This document shows positions 28,981-37,776 of a stretch of 64,000 nt of DNA, piece after piece. Origin of the DNA: CAVUBL01 sp963739795. GTDB taxonomy: Bacteria > Acidobacteriota > Thermoanaerobaculia > Multivoradales > DATKCC01. Location: contig CAVUBL010000022.1 in the NCBI GenBank assembly GCA_963739795.1, positions 124,001 to 188,000 on the forward strand. The letters run 5' to 3'. Made by a program: the position numbers and the translations under genes. The stretch's first letter is position 1. The number at the start of each line of letters is the position of its first letter. The notes beneath the pieces were generated by a model that was not told the DNA's origin, ran no database searches, and saw only the letters and a list, made by a program, of their open reading frames with translations.

Positions 28981-30168
28981 ATGCGGGTCGCCATCGTCAC
29001 CAACACCTACCCGCCCGACATCTCGGGGGTGGGCACCCTGTGCGTCGAGCTGGGCGCCCAGCTCGCCCGCACCGGCCACGAGGCCGTGATCCTCACCCGG
29101 CGCGCACCGCCGGGCGACCCCTACGCCCTCCCCACCGGCGGCGGCAAGCTCCTCTTCCCCCTCCGCGCCGCCCGGGCCTATCTGCGCGCGGCCCGCGAGC
29201 ACCCTTTCGACGTGGTCCACCTCCACGAGTCGGACGGGGTGCTGGTGGCGCTGGTGCTGCGTCTGGCGCGCCTCTTCCGCAGGCCTGCGGGCCGCGCCCG
29301 GCTGGTGGCCACGCTCCAGGTCTCCTACACCCGGGAGCGCCGGTCGGTGCGGCCGGTGGTGGTGGACGGGCGGGTGGTCTCGCGACCCACCTCCGGCGAG
29401 CGGGTCTTCGCCTGGGTGCGAGCGCCGATCCTCGCCGGCCTGGGACGGCTCACCGCCCGCCTCTCGGATCGGGTCGTGGCGCCCAGCCGGACCACCGCCG
29501 GGGAGCTCACCCGGGACTACGGCGCCTCCGGCGTGGTGGTGATCCCCAACGGCATCGCGCCGCTGCCGGCCGCGGCCGGGCTCGGGACCGGGGCGGCCAC
29601 GCCGGTCCAGAGCCCGCCCGGCGGCCTGGTCATCCTGTACGCCGGGAGGCTCCGAACGAGGAAGGCCGTCGCCGTGCTCCTGGAAGCCGTCGCCCGCCTG
29701 CGCCGGGACGAGCCCGGCGTGGGCTTGGTCCTGGTGGGAGACGGCGAGCAGCGCACGGCTCTGCGGGACCAGGCCGAGAGGCTGGGGATCGCCGGGGCGG
29801 TGCGCTTCGTCGGCGCCGTGCCCCGGAGCGAGATGGCCCGCCGGCTCGCCGACGCCGATCTGTTCTGCCTGCCGTCCCTCTACGAGGGGCTCCCCCTGGC
29901 GATTCTCGAGGCCATGGCCGCCGGCCTGCCCGTGGTCGCCACCGCGGTCGCCGGCATCCCCGAGGCGGTCGAGGACGGCACGACCGGTCTCCTGGTGCCG
30001 CCCGAGGACGCCGAGGCCCTGGCCCGGGCCCTGGGCGAGCTCGCCCGGGACCCGGAGCGCCGCCGCCGGATGGGCGAGGCCGGCCGCCGCAAGCTCGAGG
30101 AAGAGCTCGCGATCCCCAAGATCGCCGCCGCCTATCTGAAGCTCTGGCAAGAGCTCGTAGCGCAGTGA
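28981..30168 (+). CDS. Glycosyltransferase family 4
   Basis: 395-residue GT-B enzyme. N-terminal half: VAIVTNTYPPDISGVGT, then VVHLHESDGV. C-terminal nucleotide-sugar half: VVVIPNGI, LVILYAGRLRTRKAV, RFVGAVPRSEM, and the E-x7-E motif in SLYEGLPLAILEAMAAGLPVVAT, followed by VEDGTTGLLVPPED. This is a complete, typical member that adds a sugar to a lipid-linked acceptor on the cytoplasmic side. ATG 28981 is chosen because it starts the first beta-strand; the 37 upstream in-frame codons cross the REP-like hairpin. It faces the membrane gene at 30172 with a 3-bp gap. Confidence 0.92.
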   Translation: MRVAIVTNTYPPDISGVGTLCVELGAQLARTGHEAVILTRRAPPGDPYALPTGGGKLLFPLRAARAYLRAAREHPFDVVHLHESDGVLVALVLRLARLFRRPAGRARLVATLQVSYTRERRSVRPVVVDGRVVSRPTSGERVFAWVRAPILAGLGRLTARLSDRVVAPSRTTAGELTRDYGASGVVVIPNGIAPLPAAAGLGTGAATPVQSPPGGLVILYAGRLRTRKAVAVLLEAVARLRRDEPGVGLVLVGDGEQRTALRDQAERLGIAGAVRFVGAVPRSEMARRLADADLFCLPSLYEGLPLAILEAMAAGLPVVATAVAGIPEAVEDGTTGLLVPPEDAEALARALGELARDPERRRRMGEAGRRKLEEELAIPKIAAAYLKLWQELVAQ

Positions 30169-30171
30169 AGC

Positions 30172-31755
30172 TCAGCGCCGCGGGGGGCGCTTGGGCTTCG
30201 ACCCGGCCGGGCCCTCGCGGTCGAACTCTCCGGACAGGCGGTCGACCGTGAGGGGGACGAAGCGCTCGCTCCAGTAGTCCCAGCCTTCGAGGTCGACCGG
30301 CCGCAGGCCATTCCATCTCCGGTCGCCGGCGACCAGGGCGAAGATGCCTCCGTACTGGCAGTGCCTGGGCTCGAGCTGGAGGTCGCGGCAGTCGAGGGGC
30401 TGTCCAGCGGCGGTGCGATCGAGCCAGTACTGCAGCGACTCGCGGGCGGTAGGCTCGATCCGGAGCCAGAGGTGGCCCTGCTCGAGCCCGGCGAGGGGCA
30501 GGCCCGGCCAGTTCAGAGCGTCCGCCGCCAGGTGTTGGAATGGCAGGAGAAGGCAGAAGGCCGCCCCGACCAGGCGCAGGCCGGCGCTCCAGGGAACGCC
30601 CTCGCCGCCGGAGCGCGCCGTCGCCTCCCTCCAGACCAGCGTGAAAACCAGGTAGAAGCCGGCGAGCAACGCGGTCGCCCGCCGCAGGCCCTGGGGGCCG
30701 GCTCCGGCGCTCACCGCCAGGAGGTCCACCGCCGGGACGAGCCAGGCCGCCAGGAGGAGCGGGCGGAGCTCGCGGCGCCGCCGGAAGAGGAGCACGCCGC
30801 CGGCGGCCACGACGAACGCCGCCGCGATCCCCAGCGGCCCGGAGAGCTCGCTGTGGTCGAGCCAGAAGTAGTAGCTCGTGCCCCGGACGAAGAGGTCGTG
30901 CAGGGTCTCGAGGAAGTTGCGCACCACCGTCGCTGGCGCCAGCACGAGTCCCGTGCCGCCGCCCCGGAAGATCCCTGACCCGCTGGCCGGGTCGTAGAGC
31001 AGCTTCGCCGGGTGCCGGACCCAGGCCAGGCCGGCGGCCAGGGGCAGAAGGAAGCCGGCCAAGGCCGGCGCCACCGGTCGGAGACCGAGCCCCGGCAGGC
31101 CCAGGCGCGCTCCCATCGACCCCTCCGCCTGCCGCCGGGCCCGCCGGCCCGGCCGGGAGAGGTACGCCACCGCCAGCGCCGGCAGGTAGAACAGAACCAC
31201 CGGGTAGCTCATCCAGGCGACCATCGCCAGGGCACCGAAGGCGGCGCGGGCGAGGCCGTCGGCCGCCGCTCGAAGCGCGCCGCCGCCGGTCACGGGCAGG
31301 ACGAAGAGGAGCGCCAGCAGGTAGGGCAGGACGACCAGATCGATGCCATAGGTCGTCTCGACCGTGTTGAAGAAGAGCCATGACGGCGAGAGGCCCACGG
31401 CCAGGAGCGGCACGGCGGCCCGCCACGGCCGGCCGAGACACCGGGCCAGGACGAAGGCGAGGCACCCGAGGCTCCCGGCGTACAGGACCAGGCGCACCCA
31501 CTTGGCGGTGTAGATCGTGAAGCCGGCGACGTGGTAGACGGCGAGGAGGAGCCCGTACCATCCCAGGTTCGTCGAGACGCCGTCGTAAACCGTGCGGTGG
31601 GCGAGCCAGAACGGCCCGCGGACCGACTCGGCCACCTCCTCGTAGCGGAGGATCTGGCTCGTGTGGAGATCGAAGGCGGCCTGGAGGCCGACCAGGGCGA
31701 CGACCACCAAAGCGTAGGCGACCCACCCCCATCGCCGGGCCCCACGAGAGCGCAC
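30172..31755 (-). CDS. Polytopic membrane protein, unknown (GT-C-like)
   Basis: 527 residues with about 11 hydrophobic segments and a C-terminal polar tail ending in Lys/Arg/Pro. I do not recognise a family. The first periplasmic loop has an acidic stretch (RYEEVAESVRG) and the late part a soluble segment with two Cys (DCRDLQLEPRHC) that could form a disulfide. The layout resembles GT-C transferases of surface glycan loci. GTG 31755 is chosen because GGAAGGGAG lies 7 bases before it; the frame is open to TTG 31836 with no such signal. Divergent from the GT39-like gene at 31898. Confidence 0.55.
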   Translation of the reverse strand: MRSRGARRWGWVAYALVVVALVGLQAAFDLHTSQILRYEEVAESVRGPFWLAHRTVYDGVSTNLGWYGLLLAVYHVAGFTIYTAKWVRLVLYAGSLGCLAFVLARCLGRPWRAAVPLLAVGLSPSWLFFNTVETTYGIDLVVLPYLLALLFVLPVTGGGALRAAADGLARAAFGALAMVAWMSYPVVLFYLPALAVAYLSRPGRRARRQAEGSMGARLGLPGLGLRPVAPALAGFLLPLAAGLAWVRHPAKLLYDPASGSGIFRGGGTGLVLAPATVVRNFLETLHDLFVRGTSYYFWLDHSELSGPLGIAAAFVVAAGGVLLFRRRRELRPLLLAAWLVPAVDLLAVSAGAGPQGLRRATALLAGFYLVFTLVWREATARSGGEGVPWSAGLRLVGAAFCLLLPFQHLAADALNWPGLPLAGLEQGHLWLRIEPTARESLQYWLDRTAAGQPLDCRDLQLEPRHCQYGGIFALVAGDRRWNGLRPVDLEGWDYWSERFVPLTVDRLSGEFDREGPAGSKPKRPPRR

Positions 31756-31897
31756 CGCCGGCTCCCTTCCCTGTTCATCTCGCAGTGGCGTTCCCCCAGC
31801 GAAGGTAGAGGCTGCAGCCCCCGAACCCGCCGCCAATCTCGTCGTCGGCCTGGTCGTTCGTCTGCCGGAACCCTATGCTATAACCCGGGAACCTGCC

Positions 31898-33532
31898 ATG
31901 CAGAGGAAACGGGACCAGCGGGCGCGTCACGGCGACCGCTCCGGCCGCTGGTGGCCCGGCGTCGCCATCGCCCTCGCGTTCCTCGCGGTGGGCCTGGCGA
32001 TCCTCCCCGACTACGGCACCACCTGGGACGAGCGGGAGAGCTACGACGCGGGGCGCCAGAACCTCGACATCCTCGCCACCGTCGCCTCCGGCAGCACCGA
32101 CTTCGAGTGGCCGTGGCACGAGCTGCGGGGATACGAGTTCGCCTTCGACACCGCCCGCGCCGCCTTCGCCCGGCTCGTGGGGCCTTCCCTGGGAGGGCCA
32201 GACGACCTTCGCGGCTTCCACCTCTTCAACCTCCTGCTGGCGGCGGCGTCCCTCCTCCTGGTGCACCGAATCGCCGTCGACGTGGGAGCCGGTCCCGGGG
32301 TGGGCGCGCTCTCGGCCCTGGTCCTCGCCACCAGCCCGAAGTACGTCGCCCACTCCCAGAACAATCCCAAGGACCTGATCGGCCTGTTCGTCTTCGCCCT
32401 GGCGGTGTGGGCGATCGTGCGCGCCACCGACCGCGGTACCCGGGGCGCCTTCGCCCTGGCCGGCGCGGTGGTGGGGCTGGCCTTCGCCAGCCACGTCCTG
32501 GCGGCCCTCCTGGTGCCGGTGGCGGCGGCCTGGGTGCTGGGAAGCGAGCGGGTCGCGGGCGGCGGCCGGCGGCCTCCGGAGCGCGGGGCCGCCCGCTGGC
32601 GCGCGCCGTTTACTCACCTGGTGATCCTGTTCGCCGTCGCCGGGGTGGTGACCTTCGCCCTCTGGCCCTGGCTGTGGGCCGACCCGGTGATTCGCACCGC
32701 CCGGGTCCTGCGGCGGGTGATCCTCTACCCCGTGGGCCTGCCGGTGCTCTACCTGGGCACGATCTACCCGGACGCGAAGCCTCCGTTCCACTACGGAGTG
32801 GTGAGCCTGCTGGTCGCGACCCCCGCGCTCTTCACCCTGGCGGCGGCCAGGGGCACGGCGCTCGCCGTCGTCCGGCGCACCGAACCCGGGAGGCGGCGCC
32901 TGGCCCTCCTGGCGATCCTCTGGGCCGGCGCCCTGGTGGTGCCCGAGGCTCTCGCCAGCTCGCGCTACGACGGCGTGCGCCACCTCCTGCCGGTGCTCCC
33001 CGCCCTGGCCCTCCTGGCAGGACTGGGCCTCGAGCGCGCCGTCGCCGGCCTCGGAGCGCTCTGGCGGCGGGGCGGGCTCCTCCGGGCGGCGGCCGTCGGC
33101 GGCCTCGCCGGGCTGGCCGCCTGGTGGGCCTGGCCGGTGGCGGACATGGTCCGCCTCCACCCCTACGAAGACGCCTACCTCAACGTCGCCACCCGCCATG
33201 CCCTCCACCGCCCCCCCGAGGAGGTCTTCGAGCTCGAGTACTGGGGCAACAGCTACAAGGAGGGGGCGGAGTGGCTCGACGCTCACGCCCCCGACGGCGC
33301 CGTGGTCCTGGTACCGATCGCCTCCTGGTGCGCCCGGCCCTGGCTCGACGACCGCTTCAGCCTGGTCGAGGCGGACTCCTACCCCGCCACCGGCCGCCCC
33401 CGCTACCTGATGCTCATGACCCGCGAAGGCTTCTACACCCCGGAGATCCGGCGCATCCGCCGCACCCTCTCTCCGGTCTTCACCATCCACCGCGGACGCG
33501 CCACCCTCCTCGAGATCTACCGGCTCCCCTGA
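31898..33532 (+). CDS. GT-C-type membrane glycosyltransferase (GT39-like)
   Basis: 544-residue polytopic membrane protein. TM1 (about 20-36) is followed by YGTTWDERESYDAG, with the Asp-Glu pair at the usual catalytic loop position. About ten further membrane segments follow; SPKYVAHSQNNPKD (near 145) and ASSRYDGVRHLLPVLP (near 350) are periplasmic-side motifs shared by GT39 relatives. It ends in a short soluble domain (FELEYWGNSYKEGAEW). It would use a polyprenyl-phosphate sugar in the periplasm. ATG 31898. The SGNH-dockerin gene follows 48 bp later on the same strand. Confidence 0.78.
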   Translation: MQRKRDQRARHGDRSGRWWPGVAIALAFLAVGLAILPDYGTTWDERESYDAGRQNLDILATVASGSTDFEWPWHELRGYEFAFDTARAAFARLVGPSLGGPDDLRGFHLFNLLLAAASLLLVHRIAVDVGAGPGVGALSALVLATSPKYVAHSQNNPKDLIGLFVFALAVWAIVRATDRGTRGAFALAGAVVGLAFASHVLAALLVPVAAAWVLGSERVAGGGRRPPERGAARWRAPFTHLVILFAVAGVVTFALWPWLWADPVIRTARVLRRVILYPVGLPVLYLGTIYPDAKPPFHYGVVSLLVATPALFTLAAARGTALAVVRRTEPGRRRLALLAILWAGALVVPEALASSRYDGVRHLLPVLPALALLAGLGLERAVAGLGALWRRGGLLRAAAVGGLAGLAAWWAWPVADMVRLHPYEDAYLNVATRHALHRPPEEVFELEYWGNSYKEGAEWLDAHAPDGAVVLVPIASWCARPWLDDRFSLVEADSYPATGRPRYLMLMTREGFYTPEIRRIRRTLSPVFTIHRGRATLLEIYRLP

Positions 33533-33580
33533 CCCGTGGCTCCCGCCGGGCCATCGGGCCATCGGATAGGATAGGCGGCC

Positions 33581-34762
33581 GTGACCCGCCGTATCTCCCG
33601 TTCCGCCGCCCCTTCCCTCTGCCTCGCCGCCCTGCTCGTGGCCCTCGCCGCGCCTGCCGCGGCCCAGACCAAGTACATCGCCTTCGGCGACTCGGTGACC
33701 GCGGCCGATGGGTTCGACGACCCGAGCTTTCCCTGCCCCTCCCACTGCGGGTACCCCGGGCGCCTCGAGGACCTGCTCCAAGGCGCCGGAGAGCAGGCGA
33801 CGGTGGTCAATGCCGGGCTGGGCGGCGAGAAGACCCCCGAGGGCTTGACCCGCCTCGATCAGGTCCTCGCCGACGAGGGCGGCGACGTGCTCCTCCTCAT
33901 GGAGGGTACCAACGACATCAGTATCGGCATCTCGGTCGAGACCACGATTTTCGACCTCAAGGCGATGGCCGACAAGGCGCAGAGCCAGGGCCTCTCCACC
34001 GTCCACGCCACGGTGATCCCCCGCATCCCCGACGCCAAGAAGGGCGACGGCGACAACGTGATCACCCGGCAGCTCGACTGGCGGATCCGCGATGTCGCCC
34101 ACAACCAGGGCCGCAAGCTGGCGGACAACTTCGAGGTCTTCGACGCCTATCCCAACCACTTCCAGGAGATCTACCACCCCGGGGGCGACGCGGTCGGCCA
34201 CCCCAACGCCGCCGGCTTCGACCTGATGGCCCACACCTTCTTCGACGTCCTCCAGGGGACCGACAGCGTGCCGCCGGTGCCCGCCGACCTGTCGCCGTCG
34301 GACGGCTCCCAGAAGGTCAGCCCCACGCCCCAGATCCGGATCCGCCTCTACGACTTCGGCGCCGGCATCGACCTGGCGCGCACCGACCTGCTGGTCAACG
34401 GCCACCCGGTGGCGGCGAGCGTCGGGGGAGACCCCTCCGTGGTCGACCTGCGCTACCGGCCCTCCCAGCCCCTGAGCGGCGTGGTCGACGTGGGCTACCA
34501 GGCCTACGACCAGGCGAGCCCGCCGAACTTCCGGGAGGTGACCTTGGGCAGCTTCCTCGTCCAGGGAGCACAGATCCTCGCCGGCGACGTCAACGGGGAC
34601 GGGCGGGTGGACGGCACCGACCTGGTGCAGCTCGCCATCCACTTCGGCACGGTCAACGGCGACAGCCGGTACGCGCGCTTCACCGACCTCAACAAGGACA
34701 ACAAGGTCGACGGCTCCGACCTGGCGATCCTGGCGAGCCACTTCGGCGAGTCGGCAAGCTGA
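33581..34762 (+). CDS. Secreted SGNH/GDSL hydrolase with C-terminal dockerin
   Basis: 393 residues. Signal peptide to about residue 28 (cut AAA|QT). The SGNH esterase domain has the nucleophile in FGDSVT (Ser38), the oxyanion Asn in MEGTND, and the Asp-x-x-His-like end in GDAVGHPNAAG. An Ig-like bacterial domain (about 230-325) follows. The last 60 residues form a type I dockerin: two calcium-binding repeats, GDVNGDGRVDGTDLVQLAIH and FTDLNKDNKVDGSDLAILAS. The dockerin would bind a cohesin; no cohesin is in this window. Probable role: deacetylation of an extracellular or surface polysaccharide. The start is GTG. Confidence 0.88.
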   Translation: MTRRISRSAAPSLCLAALLVALAAPAAAQTKYIAFGDSVTAADGFDDPSFPCPSHCGYPGRLEDLLQGAGEQATVVNAGLGGEKTPEGLTRLDQVLADEGGDVLLLMEGTNDISIGISVETTIFDLKAMADKAQSQGLSTVHATVIPRIPDAKKGDGDNVITRQLDWRIRDVAHNQGRKLADNFEVFDAYPNHFQEIYHPGGDAVGHPNAAGFDLMAHTFFDVLQGTDSVPPVPADLSPSDGSQKVSPTPQIRIRLYDFGAGIDLARTDLLVNGHPVAASVGGDPSVVDLRYRPSQPLSGVVDVGYQAYDQASPPNFREVTLGSFLVQGAQILAGDVNGDGRVDGTDLVQLAIHFGTVNGDSRYARFTDLNKDNKVDGSDLAILASHFGESAS

Positions 34763-34787
34763 GACTCTGCTCGGCGGAGACCGTGGC

Positions 34788-37190
34788 GTGAGCAAGACCA
34801 CCCGTCTGGCGCTCCTCGCGCTCACCCTCCTGCTGGTCGTCACCCCCCTGACCTTCGGCCGCCCCGGCCTGCCGGCCGGTCTCAAGGCGGACGAGCCCGC
34901 CTACTTCCTGATGGCCCTGAGCCTGGCGAAGGACGGCGACCTCCGCTGCGAGATCCCCGACCTCCACCGCCTCGTGGACGCCTTCCCCTTCGCGCCCACC
35001 CACAACCTGATCCTGGAGAGCGACGACGGCTGGCACACGGTCTACTTCGGCAAGCCGTACGCCTACTCGCTGTTCGCGGCGCCCGCCGCGGCCCTCTTCG
35101 GGCCGGGGGGGATGATCGCCTTCAACATGGCCCTCGCCCTGGGCATGATCTGGCTCGGCGCCCTCTACCTGAGCCAGTTCAACCGGCCGGGGATCGCGGC
35201 GCTCTTCTCCACCGGCTTCTTCGTCGCCTCGGCCGGGTTCGCCTACGTCTTCTGGCTGCACCCGGAGATCTTCAACATGGCGGGGGTGACCCTGTCGCTG
35301 TTCCTGCTCTTCTACCGGTTCGGCGAGGCGCCACCCGGCCGCGGAGGGCGCTGGCGCCGGCTCTGGGCCACTTGGCGGGAGCGCCTGTGGAACGAGGTCA
35401 CCCGGCCGCTCGTCTCCGGCGCTGCCCTCGGCCTCGCGGTCTACAACAAACCCATGCTCCTGGCCCTGGGCCTGCCCGCCTTCTGGCTCTACGTGGTCCG
35501 GCACCGGAGCTGGCGCCAGGCGCTGGCCTGGGGTGCGGGGCTGGCGGTCTCGATAGGCCTCCTGGCGGGCCTCGCCGTCCACCTGACCGGTCACGCCACC
35601 GCCTACGTGGGCTCGGCGCGGGGGAGCTTCGAGGTGTGCAACCCCGACGTGATGCCGGTCTCTCCGGCGCCGGCGCCCCCACCGGCCCCAGCCCCGAGCC
35701 CGGCGGCGGCCGGCACCGCCTCGGTGGCGCCAGTTGCCCCAGCGGAACAGACCCCGGCGCCGCGGGCCGCCTCCTGGTCCTGGATCTTCGGCATCCCGGA
35801 CCTCCACCCCCACGAGCTGCTGGAGAACCTGACCTACTTCCTGATCGGCCGCCACACCGGCCTGGCCCTCTACTTCCCGTTCTCGATTCTGTCGGTTCTC
35901 CTCTTCCTGGCCTTCGAGCGTCGTAGCGGTCTACGCTGGTCGGCGGCCCTCGGCCTGGGGGTGGTCGCCCTCTTCTTCCTCCTCTGGATCCCGTTCAACT
36001 GGCACGGCGGGGGCGGGTTCATCGGCAACCGCTACTTCGTCAACGCCTACCCGGCATTCCTGTTCCTGGTCACCCGCATCGCGCCGGTGTGGACGCCGGT
36101 CGCAGGCTACCTGGCGGGAGGCGTCTTCCTGGGATCGGTCCTCCTCACCCCCCTGGGCCGGGCGGTGCCCGAGCCGACCCTCCAGTTCCACGTGCGCAAC
36201 CTCCCCTTCCGCCACTTCCCCCTGGAGCTCACCCTGCGCCAGATCCCGGGCTACGCCAGGGTCAACCTGGGCTCGGTCCAGATCCGCGGCCGCGACGACC
36301 AGGTGATGCCCCGGGGCGAGAGCGTCTGGCTGCGGGGGGCCGACGACTCCCAGCTCTGGCTGGTGAGCCTCGAGCCCCTGGACGATCTCCTCTTCTCGGT
36401 GACCAGCCCGGCCGCCACCAACACGGTGGACCTCAGCCTCGGCGGTGCGCGCTCCCACCTGGTCTTCAGGCCCGGCGTTCCGGGGGGACCGACCCGCCTG
36501 GTGGAGCTGACTCCCGGCGGACCGACCCGCTACCACTGGTCCCAGGGAGTGCGGCTCTACGTCTACCGCCTCGACGCCTCGATCGCCACCGGCGCGGTGC
36601 ACAAGTACACCTTCCTCGCGCCGCCGAAGCGCTGCGACTACTTCCCGTACACCCCGTCGTGGGAGGCTTCCTTCTACGTCGGCGCCGAGGTGACCTTCCT
36701 GGGCGACCGGGAGCGCCTCGAGCGCAACGTGTACTCGGTCGCCTGGCAGGGCGCCCGGGTGCCGGCCCGGGTCGCCGCCGGCTCCGAGTTCATCGCCGTG
36801 GCCAGGCTAGCGAACACCAGCCGCGCGACCTGGCCCGCGAGCGGGCCGGTGCGGGTGAACCTCTCCTACCACTGGCTGGGGCCGGACGGCCGGACGGTGA
36901 TCCGCGAGGGGGTCCGGTCGCCTCTGCCCCGCGACGTGCCCGCCGGGGAGCGGACGGTGGTCCGCCAGACCATCGAGGCGCCCCCGACGCCCGGCACCTA
37001 CACCCTGGTGCTCGAGCCGCTCTACGAGCACGTGAGCTGGTTCGAGCCCCGGGCGGGCCGCTCGGCAACCTGGCGCGCGACGGTGCAGGTGGTGCCCGCC
37101 GGAGCCCAGGACGCAGAGCCCGCGGACGCCGGGGCCTCGAGCCCGAACGCCTCACCAGCCACCGTCGCGAAACGTCGCAGACGCTCGTAG
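34788..37190 (+). CDS. Large GT-C-like membrane protein
   Basis: 800 residues. TM1 (about 5-24) is followed by the acidic loop KADEPAYFLMALSLAKDGDL, the same form as GDEATYLMQAESLA at 2700, and both proteins later carry F-N-x-x-GGGG-x-x-x-NRYF before the last membrane segments. An unusual Pro/Ala-rich insert (about 280-325) interrupts the membrane part. After about 470 the protein is soluble and beta-rich with two predicted domains (one with FLAPPKRCDYFPYTPSWEASF, one Ig-like with ARLANTS), presumably periplasmic. It starts at GTG, 25 bp after the dockerin gene. Its stop abuts the repeat array at 37191. Confidence 0.7.
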   Translation: MSKTTRLALLALTLLLVVTPLTFGRPGLPAGLKADEPAYFLMALSLAKDGDLRCEIPDLHRLVDAFPFAPTHNLILESDDGWHTVYFGKPYAYSLFAAPAAALFGPGGMIAFNMALALGMIWLGALYLSQFNRPGIAALFSTGFFVASAGFAYVFWLHPEIFNMAGVTLSLFLLFYRFGEAPPGRGGRWRRLWATWRERLWNEVTRPLVSGAALGLAVYNKPMLLALGLPAFWLYVVRHRSWRQALAWGAGLAVSIGLLAGLAVHLTGHATAYVGSARGSFEVCNPDVMPVSPAPAPPPAPAPSPAAAGTASVAPVAPAEQTPAPRAASWSWIFGIPDLHPHELLENLTYFLIGRHTGLALYFPFSILSVLLFLAFERRSGLRWSAALGLGVVALFFLLWIPFNWHGGGGFIGNRYFVNAYPAFLFLVTRIAPVWTPVAGYLAGGVFLGSVLLTPLGRAVPEPTLQFHVRNLPFRHFPLELTLRQIPGYARVNLGSVQIRGRDDQVMPRGESVWLRGADDSQLWLVSLEPLDDLLFSVTSPAATNTVDLSLGGARSHLVFRPGVPGGPTRLVELTPGGPTRYHWSQGVRLYVYRLDASIATGAVHKYTFLAPPKRCDYFPYTPSWEASFYVGAEVTFLGDRERLERNVYSVAWQGARVPARVAAGSEFIAVARLANTSRATWPASGPVRVNLSYHWLGPDGRTVIREGVRSPLPRDVPAGERTVVRQTIEAPPTPGTYTLVLEPLYEHVSWFEPRAGRSATWRATVQVVPAGAQDAEPADAGASSPNASPATVAKRRRRS

Positions 37191-37322
37191 ATCCACGGCG
37201 GGCGACGGGAGGGCGACCCAGGCGTACTGGACAGTACGTTGAGGAGCCCGGACCGAACCCAACGCCGGAGATGGGGGCAGATGCGGCGTTGCAGCAGGAG
37301 GCTGGTGAGATGTTGGGGCTAG
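37191..37322. repeat. Truncated palindromic element C, right part
   Basis: Begins right at the stop of the 34788 gene and ends at CTAG (37319-37322). It contains hairpin unit 1 (37219-37247: CAGGCG, stem CGTACT/AGTACG, then GAGGAGC). The segment resembles the right half of element B (37644-37776): the same unit lies 73-75 bases before the terminal CTAG in both. No left end is visible, so it looks truncated. Non-coding. Confidence 0.55.
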
Positions 37323-37597
37323 GAGTCTGCGCGGCAGAAACGCGCAGTCGCGTTGCGAGCGCCGTGGGGTCGGATACGAGGCACCGCGACGCAGGCGATG
37401 CCGAGCCATCGTCGAGGAGCGGGAACGAAGTAGACGGCCGCACGCCGCCGCAACCCTTCGGGCGCAAGGGGGTTACGGGCTGTCTCCGGCGTTGCTCGTC
37501 GTCCACGATGTCCCTGCATCGCCTCCTCCTCGCGCCTTGGATCCACCCCGTAAGACCCTTGCGCGCGGCTACGTGTTTCTGCCGCGCAGACTCCTAG
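37319..37597. mobile_element. MITE-like palindromic element A with 23-bp terminal inverted repeats
   Basis: 279 bp bounded by CTAG. The ends are perfect inverted repeats: 37319-37341 starts CTAGGAGTCTGCGCGG and 37575-37597 is its reverse complement. Each half holds one hairpin unit placed symmetrically: unit 2 at 37392 (stem CGATG/CATCG) and unit 3, inverted, at 37494-37525 (same stem). No transposase is encoded; a small open frame inside lies wholly within the repeat. CTAG ends suggest TA-duplicating (IS630/Tc1-type) mobilisation, which is inference only. Confidence 0.6.
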
Positions 37598-37776
37598 CCT
37601 GGACTATTCATGAAGCGCCGTAGCGAGAGGCGCAAGTGTGTGTGAGATCAGGGCGCACGTAGCGATGAGAGACGCAGGCGTACTCGAACGTACGTTGAGG
37701 AGCGAAGAGCGAGCACGACCCGAGATTGCGTGCAATTGCGCCTCGCAGTAGCCGGATCATGAATTTTCCAGGCTAG
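37594..37776. mobile_element. MITE-like palindromic element B with 20-bp terminal inverted repeats
   Basis: 183 bp sharing its left CTAG with element A. Left end 37594-37613 is CTAGCCTGGACTATTCATGA; right end 37757-37776 is TCATGAATTTTCCAGGCTAG; 18 of 20 positions pair. It contains hairpin unit 4 (37675-37703, stem CGTAC/GTACG). The right end overlaps the phosphodiesterase gene and supplies its TAG stop (37773-37775), so the insertion fixed the end of that gene. Non-coding. Confidence 0.6.

Noticed and set aside
31531..34791. A 1086-codon plus-strand open frame
   Set aside because: It overlaps in another frame the GT39-like and SGNH-dockerin genes, whose motifs and signal peptide are unambiguous; its own composition is Arg/Pro/Gly-rich shadow.
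37319..37546. Small open frame inside repeat element A on the minus strand
   Set aside because: It lies wholly within a palindromic repeat, and the same end residues arise from both inverted ends; no ribosome binding site.
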